From: Chrysoperla carnea
Lineage: Eukaryota; Arthropoda; Insecta; Neuroptera; Chrysopidae
Assembly: GCF_905475395.1 (NCBI RefSeq)
Contig: NC_058341.1
Coordinates: forward strand, 70,005,501-70,069,500
DNA: 64,000 nt
Direction of reading: 5' to 3'
The notes beneath the pieces were generated by a model. That model was not told the DNA's origin. It searched no databases and saw only the letters and a list, made by a program, of their open reading frames with translations. Below are positions 55,747 through 64,000 of the stretch, one piece after another. Both the position numbers and the translations under genes were made by a program. Within the stretch, counting starts at the first letter, position 1, and the number at the start of each line of letters is the position of its first letter.

Positions 55747-58058
55747 TTAAAAATATATAAAATATTGTTTCCCCAACAACCATTGAAATAGGTAAATTAA
55801 AAATAATAGATGGCCCTACACGATTATAACGTGTAGAGCCACCTGGAGTAAGGCACCTTCAGAGAACTAAAATAGAAAAAAATTTTCAGGGAATTGCAGA
55901 TCTGTTTTAAGAGAGATAGCAAAGCACCTGCAAATTTGTCTACTACTACTATAGAGATATTCCACTTACTCAGTGTCCCAGATATCCAGTTATAAATAAA
56001 TATCTGTCTCATTCATAGAGGGTACCATTAATAGAGGTCAGAATACAGGTTATTTCAGTTATAGAGGTGCAATTATTAAATAAAATAACGTATTATCAAA
56101 TTAAATATTATCCTGTGTCTTTTCTTTAATCATTGGCGGGCACTTATCTGAACCTTTTTGTTACGAAGTTGCTTGACCCATGTTAGCAAACACTGTTCCA
56201 GTTCAGGATATTCTGATAAACGTACACGTTTTAGTTTTACTAAGGTACTATAAAGGGGAGTACACTCGACCGCCATTTTAGTGCAAACATATGGAGGGCT
56301 GCCATAGCAATTATATGTATTTTGGTGCTAATATAAAATCATTTTTATTATATATTTCGTCCTTTTAACATTCAAAACCTCACTGAGGTGCAATTTAGAT
56401 CTTTTAGCATCGATTTTTGTTTCGAGAAGGCTCGATTTTTAACTTGAAACTGTTTGTATATGGAAAAATTGTCTAGCTCGTTTGAGGTAATGTATAACGT
56501 ATAACAAAATATAAATGTACGTAATAATATCTAGTTGATATAACAATAGTTATTGCTATCTGTTATTTATTTACGAAATCAAGTGATTTATTTTTTTCAG
56601 ACAAAAGGAAAGAATTAATTAAACAAAATTAATTTGAACTGCTTATTACGTCTATAAGTATCGCAATTCCTTTACAATTTTTTTATTCACGATTTGTTAG
56701 TTAATTTATTTATTATTATATATTTTCTTTTTAAAAAATATTATAGCTATTGTACTGGATTTTGTTAGGATTACCTACCTATACTGTTTAGATCATTGAA
56801 AATATACTTCTCTTGCTAGATTCGCTTCAAGAGGTCCAAAAATTAATACTAGAATGTTTAAACTCCACCTCGGTGAAGTTTTGGATGTTAAAAAATCCGA
56901 TAAATATAATAAAAAATATTTTATATCAGCACCAAAATACATGTGATTGCTATGACTGCTCTCCATATGTTTGCACTAAAATGGCGGTCGAGTGTACCTT
57001 CCTTTTTAATACTCTAGTTTTACTTGCCCTTCAGAACATTGTAATTGAATTTTATCTTTATTCTGAATTATTCTACAAAGAGTACATTTTGGCACATTAA
57101 ATTCAACACAGACTTCATTGCTTGTCTTCCTACTTTCATAAACGAATATTTACTTCGGTTTATCGCGTACTGATAACGATTTGAGCCTTTGTTTCGGTAT
57201 TTTTTAAATAAACATTTGTATGATAGTAAAGCAAAACTAAAACTTGAGGCTCAAAATTAGTTAAGTGCGGAATTTGCGGTTAGAATAAGAATATGTAAGT
57301 ATACAAACAAAACGATGTTATTTCAGTTCTCAGTAACTGAGTTTAATGCTTATAAAATTCACTTGCTCTCTCAGTTATAAAGGTAACTATGACGATAAAA
57401 TCGAAAGAACGAGTCCCAGATATAGAGATTTGCTTCATCCCACTAATTCAGTGTCGATGGGTTGGGACCTCAGTACGAGTTCCAGTTACGGAGGTTTCTC
57501 ACTTATGCAGGTTCCACTTAACCAAGTTCCACTGTATTATACTATAGATACGCATCTCTATCATCCTTCCGGAAACTTGTAGATTTAGTTGTCACTCCAG
57601 ACACGGCAAAGCGCTTCAATCAATTAACAGACTTTTTTTAAATACGCAACGCCAAATTCAAAATAAAATTTAACTTATATATTTTTTAAGGTTTAAGATG
57701 TAATTCCATGATGACGCTCGACGCTGGGGCTTTGAGCAAAAAATTAGGATTTCACTAGCTGAAAAAAACAGAACTATGTGCAGCGTTTTAAAAGATGTAA
57801 CTTAATGATGACGCTTGATGCTGGCGTTGAGTGTCAAATTTGGAATCCATCCACAGATTATAGTTTTTAAGTTTTAATTTAAAACAGATCTGCAACTCCT
57901 TGAAAAATTTGTACTATTTTAGTTCTCTGAAGATGCCTTACTCCAGGTGGCTCTTGTCATAATAGTGTAGAGCCATCTGTTAGTTTGGATAATAATTTAC
58001 CTATTCCAATGGTTGTTGGGGAAACAATATTTTATATATTTTTAAATAAATAAACAAT
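55747..58058. mobile_element. 2.3-kb element with about 170-bp inverted ends and a nested element
   Basis: The left end (AATATTGTTTCCCCAACAAC, GAGCCACCTGGAGTAAGGCA, AATTGCAGATCTGTTTTA) recurs inverted at 57884-58058. Inside, a second inverted repeat spans about 56250-57020 (ACACTCGACCGCCATTTTAG, GTATTTTGGTGCTRATATAA, CCTCACYGAGGTG). No gene is visible. A further TAAGTGCCTTACTCTAGGGG fragment occurs at 58591. Confidence 0.75.
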
Positions 58059-58796
58059 ACGATTTTCAAAATTCGTTTGCATATCGTTAAGTTTCTTTGT
58101 GTGTATTCTCAATTGATTGCGTTTTTTAACTTTTTGTGGACCATTTGTGTAGGGACTTTATTTAAGTGTTTAGGCCGTTTTCATTGTGCCCCTGTTCAAT
58201 TACTAATTAGTGTAATTTAGTTTAGGTCGTTTTAGGTGTGTTTATATTATTTTCTAATTTTTGTATGGTATGTAAATTGTAAATTGGTCTTTTAAATCGT
58301 GTTGATTACCTTTAGGTCGTGTTTATTTGTGTTTATTATTGACTATTGACGAACTAAAATGGTTAGACTTTGCATTTAACTTACTAGTAAATAATAATGT
58401 TAATATTAAAATAAATGCTATTTTGTTTCAAATATTGCAATAAATTATTATTTTATTAATATTTGTTATTTTATGTAAAAAACTTCACTTTATTTTATTA
58501 GAATACAAATAAATAAAAAAATGATAAAATGAATAGAAATAATTCAAATAGTACCTAATTCCCGCCATTTTTTTTATAAATAGTTCACTGTAAGTGCCTT
58601 ACTCTAGGGGGTATCATCCTTTCTTGGAATTGATAAGAAAATTATAAATAGTTTTTAATTAGAAGAAATACTTGGAATTGATAACATTTAACCTTAATTA
58701 AGAAAAATATGACGTCATCACCCATAAGTTTCAACATGTTTGAATTGAAACACGTGCTATTAGATAATAAACCAGATTTTGGAGTGGTGGTAATCG

Positions 58797-58840
58797 TATA
58801 TAAAAAGGTGCTTTACATTTACATTGCAGGAAACATCAGT
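58797..58840 (+). promoter_or_regulatory. TATA box with arthropod initiator
   Basis: TATATAAAAAGG (58797-58808) is followed by ACATCAGTTT with TCAGT at 58836-58840, the arthropod initiator consensus. The gene's ATG is at 58899. The TATA-to-initiator spacing (about 39 bp) is somewhat long. Confidence 0.5.
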
Positions 58841-58898
58841 TTTATAACAAATATTTATTAGTTAATATTATAACTAAAGTAAAAAATAAAAGTTGAAA

Positions 58899-59790
58899 AT
58901 GAACAAAGAAGAAAAAAAAATTTTAGACAGTTGTTTACTGCGACCGTGTGTAAAAATGGAGGATTTGCCAATTAAAGAAAAACTAACAATTTTAAAATTG
59001 GAGCGATTAATGACGAAATTTGGAGCATCCATAAAGGTGACAGTGGAGGTGAGCTGGAATGGTGAGGTTAGAGAGGAGGCGGTGTTTCTACCAGGTAGAT
59101 TCTGGAAAATATTTTGGAAAAAAATGGTATTTATTTTAATTCATTACAATTATGGGGTACATTGTCAATACAAAATCATATTGACTTGTTTCAAAATGTG
59201 GAGAAGTATTACCCGGAATATTTTAATGTGAGTAACATTAGATTATACCTATGAATTTTAGTTTAATTAAAAATTAAAAAATTTAATAGATTGATTTTTA
59301 CCATCTTATGGAAGCGTGTCGTTGGAGTTTACCTACAAAGATAATAGACATTTTACGATACTCTTATTTAGAAGTGGATGATTGCTTTCATATTGCAGCA
59401 TTTATAGTTAGAAATGCCTTGGAACGTATTTTATTTGTAACTTATGCGAAAAAATTCAACATGTTTGTAAAAAATTTCAATCAGTTTGAAATATTGCTAA
59501 ATGAGTGTTGTGATCATCTTATTGTTGGAAGTAACTTGAGAAAAATTGGGGTACATACGATATACATCGAAAGCAATGGGTAGGGGAAAGTGTAAGGCAT
59601 GATGAGAGAATGTTTATATGGTATGAACAAATGTACCCGTTGAAATTTTATGTAAAATGCTATACCAACAAATGGTGAAGGAAAATAATATACCAGAATA
59701 GTTTAAACCATGGATAAGTGCAACAAAATGTAAAGCCATAGACATGTGTGATTGTCAACGAAATTCTGATGACCATGACTGTATATAAAA
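58899..59790 (+). pseudogene. Spliced gene broken at several A-runs; function unknown
   Basis: ATG 58899 opens 75 clean codons (MNKEEKKILDSCLLRPCVKM...). The frame then changes at a seven-A run (59118-59124) as if one A were missing, and continues to YYPEYFN at 59227. A 62-bp intron (GTGAGT...TTTAATAG, 59228-59289) leads in phase into IDFYHLMEACRWSLPTK and about 90 more codons. Two more changes of frame lie at the AAAAA near 59541 and the AAAA near 59658, again as if one A were lost, and an in-frame TAG at about 59699. The tail is Cys/His-rich (CDCQRNSDDHDC). The first part has the TKFG...V.V...VFLPGRF pattern that I associate, weakly, with an OB-fold-like domain found in repeated insect proteins. 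The gene is either a decaying copy or intact with assembly errors. The intron argues against an exogenous virus. Confidence 0.5.
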
Positions 59791-59894
59791 TAATTTTTAT
59801 TTATAATAAAAACTCTTATAATTTAATTTGTCATTGTTTTATCTGTGAAACAGGAAGTTTCACATCACCCTTCTTACTACCTTTTTGTTTCAGA

Positions 59895-59902
59895 TATATA
59901 AA
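59895..59902 (+). promoter_or_regulatory. TATA box of the following gene
   Basis: TATATAAA lies 47 bp upstream of ATG 59949, at a plausible distance for a short 5' leader. Confidence 0.4.
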
Positions 59903-59948
59903 TTCACCTTTTTATAGGTAAGTAGTATCACAACGTCAAGTAAGAAAC

Positions 59949-60491
59949 ATGACTAAAGCACTCATTATTACAACAATATTTTTATATTAACTTAGTGAAT
60001 AGTGCTTCAATAAAATTTAATGATCATGTAAACCCAATACATAATCATATTGAGAATTCTGATTTTCAAGCTGTAAGTAATAATGGTTATTTGAAGAAAA
60101 CAATTTTAATATGAATCAACGTGGATTTCGTGTGCATAATATAACATCAAAGCCGGATATAATACAAGACACATTGAAATTTTATTACAATAAAGCACCG
60201 CAGACTATTCCTCATGAATATCCAAATGTGGAACAACAAGAACTTGAAAAATTTCCATGGCAACCAGATCAACCTAATGTTGAACAACTAGAACCTCATC
60301 AACCAAATGAATTTATCCCATGGAATAATTCTAATGGTCCAGATGATAATTATTTGGAATTATGTATGCAACAGATACAAAATATGGATTCTCCTTCTTG
60401 TCAAGATTTAAGAAATATTCAAAAAAAACCAAATTACAAAAAAAAATTCGCAAATATTGTAAACGTAATATTTATATGTAATACGATGTAA
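59949..60491 (+). pseudogene. Secreted protein gene with two frameshifts; function unknown
   Basis: ATG 59949 starts MTKALIITTI, which looks like the head of a signal peptide. At the T run 59979-59983 one T too many closes the frame. One base on, the frame encodes INLVNSASIKFNDHV, completing a typical signal peptide with a cleavable NSA end. A second shift near 60095-60105 links to the long frame from MNQRGFRVHNITSK (60111) to TAA at 60489-60491. The mature part is rich in Pro, Gln, Asn and Glu with an imperfect repeat (YPNVEQQELEKFPW / QPNVEQLEPHQPNEFIPW). AATAAA is at 60507-60512. I do not recognise the family. It lies just downstream of another broken gene with the same kind of one-base lesions. 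Confidence 0.45.
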
Positions 60492-60512
60492 TGTAAGGTG
60501 TTATTTAATAAA

Positions 60513-61449
60513 AATCTTATAAATATTTTTTTTGTATTTATTAATGATTAAAATTTACATTAAAAAAAATTTACAGAAAAAAAAAATTATTATTATGAAT
60601 CTGAAAAAAAAAAAAAAAAAAAAAGAAAAAAATCATTAGAAATTTAAAATCATATTGAACATATAAAGTACTCACTTCTCTGAGCTATTTCTCTTATAAG
60701 CTCTCTTCAACTAAATTTCGAGCATAATAAAAACCCATTAATAAATTATCTTAAGAAAAAAACAATTATTAAGAACTTCTATCGTCAAATTGTAAAAAGG
60801 AGCGAACAAAAACAAGTTTATTAATCCATAACCTCATTTTTAATAAAACACAATAACACATGGTAATGAAAAACAACTATATCCATAATGGGTGGTGAAT
60901 ATGATTATTAATTATTCAAAAAATTCTTTGGAAATGGCAATCAATTGAAAATAAACTTTTTCTAACTTAAACCTTCATTCTCGTTTTATTAATACATTAA
61001 AAAATATATATTATAAATTTATTTATCCAATACTCTCAAAATCAATCCTGCCAATAAAAATAGGATATACTCTTCTATGATAAAAAGTCAATTTAGCCTG
61101 TTCCGCCATCTGGATGAAAAAATAATCGTCAACATCTTTAAATCGTCAAAAGCTAAACATTCCTGGTGGAAATTATTTTCTGCCTTAACAGTCTAATTTA
61201 GTCTTGCAGTGTTCTGAAAAATAATTCTAGAAGAATGAGTAAGTCTAAAAAATTCTGAAGTCTGAAGTAAGAGTACCTAAGACTTTTTCAAAATTAATTT
61301 TTAGAATAAAATTTAAAACATTTCAGATTGTCGAAAAATTAATTACTATAGGTTTTATCATATTTAATACTTCTCGTAAGGAATATACAAACTTGTCAGG
61401 AGGAGGGTTATGACTAAAAAAAATATTTATATTTTATTCTTTACTATAA
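60513..61449. other. Non-coding AT-rich stretch
   Basis: I see no gene; poly-A runs lie at 60580-60630. A short segment at 61165-61260 (TGGTGGAAATTATTTTCTGC, TAGTCTTGCAGTGTTCTG) resembles, inverted, 3250-3345. Confidence 0.45.
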
Positions 61450-61745
61450 CTTAGTGCGCGCCCGTTTCACTGGGCCTAAAAGTAAAAACCACCGCTGTAT
61501 AGCCTCCACTTCTTTTGATCTCACTATATACCCCTTTCGTGACACTCAAAAGAGTTGTTTTACACAGCTTAAATATTTGCATAATTTCCAATTTTTTTAA
61601 TAGGCATAATTCAGTGAGTATATCAGAAAAGAAAGCAATGAATTGTTTGACATTTACTATTATAAATTTTTACAGAAATCTTTAATTTATGGTTTAAAAT
61701 GATGATCATAGATGGATCAGTAAATGTCAGAATAAATTTAATTTT
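61450..61745 (-). mobile_element. Helitron 3' half (family of 23600-24080)
   Basis: On the minus strand it shows CTGACATTTACTGATCCATC, the AGTGAGATCAAAAGAAGTGG block and GGCCCAGTGAAACGGGCGCG, ending ACTAA near 61450. The 5' half is missing. Confidence 0.75.
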
Positions 61746-61789
61746 CCGAGGTGAGGACTCAAATTAGGTTAAAAACATTATATAGTATA

Positions 61790-62225
61790 CATTAGTGATG
61801 GGACGAAAGTTGAATTTTGTACACTCGCGAATGCCAATGCAAATGTTTATTTTCAATATTCGCGAATGCGAATGCGAAGGCAAATGTCAACTTTCAACTG
61901 AAGCGCTCACAAATTTTAATGTATTAACTTAATTAATCCTCATATATCATTTCTCCAGCATGTTTCTTTCTGTTCATACCTTACCTTCCTCATTCCTTTA
62001 TCAAATTCATTTGCAAGCTTGTCATGTTGGTTTCTGACAAAAAATATATTCGCGGACTAAATTTGCACCGATTGGGAAAAAACAGGCTAGACAAAAATAA
62101 ATAATTTTAATGAAAAATTTCCATATTTTAAATGAGTTAAATAATAAGTGTATCAGGCAAACATGATTCGAATGTAACAGTTTTTATAGATGATTTCCTA
62201 ATATTGACCTAGTAAATAGACGTAA
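61790..62225 (-). repeat. Dispersed repeat R3, copy 2 (inverted)
   Basis: This matches 50600-50920 in reverse. The outer part (61797-61890) is a run of CGCGAATGCC/GCGAATGCGAATGCG words, that is, an ATTCGC/GCGAAT microsatellite. Confidence 0.75.
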
Positions 62226-62640
62226 ATATGACGTCATGCAATGTCATAATTTACGTAAGATATGAGTCACAGATGAGTCTGGTTTGAGTCATTATTTCCG
62301 CCTTCCAGACGTAAGATCTTTACGTAATATAAATGACGTGAACATGACGTAAAATTGACATTTATATGACCTAATTGACATTATAATGATTTAACAATGA
62401 TATCACAGTGACGTCATGTTTATGTCAAATATCTGACTTAAATATGATTTATCCTTACGTAAGATTTAGATAATTTTTACGTTATTAAATGTCACGATAT
62501 TGTAATTAAAATGACCTGGAAATAATGTCATAATGATGTCAAATACCTTCCTTAAATATGACTTTTCTTTACGTAAGGTTTACCTAATTTTTCCGTTGCT
62601 CGATGTCCCGAGATTAAAATGTCATCGATATGTTATGAAT
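62226..62640. repeat. Tandem block with TGACGTCA and TTACGTAA palindromes
   Basis: TGACGTCA occurs at 62229 and 62409; TTACGTAA occurs at 62251, 62320, 62455 and 62569. Two diverged units of about 115-120 bp (62405-62520 and 62521-62640) share TTAAATATGA, CTTTACGTAAG and TAATTTTTMCGTT. It is repeat-derived; whether it binds anything is unknown. Confidence 0.6.
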
Positions 62641-63820
62641 TGATCTATTCATACCTGTTAGACAATAATAAAAATTTATATATTGAATAGGAATGATGTA
62701 TTTACTCATTGTGGGTTTGATCTTAGCTGTACAGCTGAGAAATCAAACCAATACCTACTGCTGGTAAGGAACATGATTATATACCATAAATTACATAAAA
62801 CTAACTCCGCGAATCGTATACAAAGTTCTAACTAGTAGAAAGAAGCAGTGATACTGATATTCTAGTTGAGATAGGCATATATATATTACGGAAGCCCGGT
62901 AGTGACACGTTAAGTAGCCATGGTAGTACCTCTGATTTCGCTGCGTCTGCTGACATACATAGTATGTCCGTCTTAATTTTTTAATTTTTTTTAAAGGTGG
63001 CACTACTTGTTTATATTGTTAATTGTCAAAAATTTAAGACTCGTATTTTTTGATTATCGTATTTTTTTATTAACAAATGGATCAAAACTTTGTAAAAATT
63101 CGTCATGAAAACGAAATTTTGTTGCCTTTATCCGAAAATGGAAACTTGAAGTGATGACAATTAGAGATTTGCTATACTCATACAGTTTTAAAATTTATTT
63201 GTTGTAATAAATCAAATTTAAAAATCACAAATATTGTCTTGTGTAATTTAACACATTTAATTGAATTAGTATTAAAAAAAAAATACTGAGCTATAAAAAA
63301 TTCAAAAATTGTATTTTCCATCCCAGGATACTAATGAAATTTATCGAATAAGTCTTAAAGATTTGAGAGAATATAAACTGACAAGATAAGGTGCTGAAAC
63401 TTCATTCTTGTCATCAAATGCGTAAAAAACATTTTTCCATCGCTGGAAATAAAAGATACTATTTCACTCCAATTTCAGTCGTAAATTTATGAATAATTAA
63501 AACTTGTTCCGGTCTTTTATCCAGTTGCCTTTGAAGTTTACTTAGACAAAATATTATTTGGTGGGGATTTAAACTTAAACAATGATCGATAAATAATCAT
63601 TACAATTATATTTTCATAATAATTAGCGTACCTCATAAATAAAAGAAAAGAAAATTTTTGAACAATAAACAAAATAAATTAGCAGTTGTAATAAATATTA
63701 AAAATTATATTTTTTCTTTATACATTATTTTAATTATTTTGTAATTAAATTGGGTAAAAAATCATTTCTTATACAAACATAAATGACTAATGAACATTAT
63801 TTTATGATTAATCTGATGAG
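62641..63820. other. Non-coding stretch, one possible short exon
   Basis: A palindrome (GGTTTGAT...ATCAAACC with an inner AGCTGTACAGCT) lies at 62714-62749. At 63078-63155 an ATG opens 25 codons (MDQNFVKIRHENEILLPLSE...) before a stop. This faintly resembles the start of a TDP-43-type N-terminal domain but has no continuation. Confidence 0.35.
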
Positions 63821-64000
63821 CTATGTATAAACTTTTAATAAATTTAAAATTTTTAAATAAAGCTCAATACTTTCTTCAACATTCAGAGGTACTTGTATAT
63901 CAGGTATCAATACTTTGACTAATCGACAAAATATTTCATTGTAGAGTTTAGGCTTCAAGGTGTAGTCTTGTTTCAGAATATCAATTGCATCCTCATTGAG
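63821..64000 (-). CDS. 3' end of an unidentified gene (partial)
   Basis: Reading the minus strand from the window edge, 59 codons stay open, with LKPKLYNEIFCRLVKVLIPD and then VPLNVEESIELYLKILNLLK, and end in TAG at 63823-63821. The mix of charged and hydrophobic residues looks like a helical, soluble protein end rather than random AT-rich DNA. The 5' part lies outside the window, and I do not recognise the family. Confidence 0.55.
   Translation of the reverse strand, partial: LNEDAIDILKQDYTLKPKLYNEIFCRLVKVLIPDIQVPLNVEESIELYLKILNLLKVYT

Noticed and set aside
58797-60512. Integrated DNA virus suggested by TATA-CAGT promoters and compact AT-rich frames
   Set aside because: The first gene has a phase-consistent 62-bp GT-AG intron and neither gene shows a recognisable viral protein; TATA plus TCAGT is also an ordinary arthropod promoter.
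1-64000. tRNA and rRNA genes
   Set aside because: No cloverleaf with a GGTTCGA-type arm and no rRNA-like conserved block was recognised on either strand.

Overview
The window is AT-rich, gene-poor nuclear DNA from an arthropod, most likely an insect with a large, repeat-laden genome. The reasons are spliced genes with GT-AG introns from about 60 bp to several kb, two recognisable animal housekeeping genes, Helitron and DINE-1-like repeats of arthropod type, and an ankyrin-PRANC gene of the kind known from poxviruses, Wolbachia and parasitoid wasps. I cannot name the species.

Real genes, left to right: a small two-exon gene for a secreted protein (7410-9088, +); RED/IK, a spliceosome component in three exons (22711-13303, -); a single-exon ankyrin-repeat/PRANC gene (31652-33679, +); mitochondrial ribosomal protein mL45 in four exons (39365-47516, +); a broken spliced gene (58899 to about 59790, +); a second broken gene for a secreted protein (59949-60491, +); and the last codons of an unidentified gene entering from the right edge (64000-63821, -). 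Remnants of mobile-element proteins lie at 6201-6661 and 48623-48877 (a Cys-rich C-terminal module), 43308-43524 (Tc1/IS630-like transposase) and 55265-55651 (Helitron N-terminal region).

Most of the rest is repeats. The commonest family (10 or more copies and fragments) has head motif GTGAAAACAAACAATTGAC, 12-bp subterminal inverted repeats, a (GGAC)n microsatellite and tail TATACATGGTATAAAA. This is the layout of DINE-1/Helentron elements. Two copies sit inside one arm of an inverted repeat whose other arm is empty, which fixes their ends. True Helitrons (5' TC, 3' CTAG or CTAA, A/T target) occur as a tandem cluster at 23.5-24.4 kb and as a Helitron inside a Helitron at 40.4-41.3 kb.

The second striking feature is the number of fold-back (long inverted repeat) structures. 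There are about fifteen, from a perfect 57-bp-arm palindrome at 4.14-4.26 kb, through a 1-kb palindrome at 27.5-28.5 kb, to a 5.2-kb element with 0.4-kb arms at 26.3-31.5 kb that carries nested palindromes and a higher-order 30/120/240-bp tandem repeat. In two or three fold-backs the arms enclose the same kind of Cys-rich/acidic protein fragment. Two fold-backs of about 1.3 kb stand back to back inside RED intron 2.

No rRNA, tRNA or CRISPR array was seen. All identities come from reading the sequence; none has been checked against a database.
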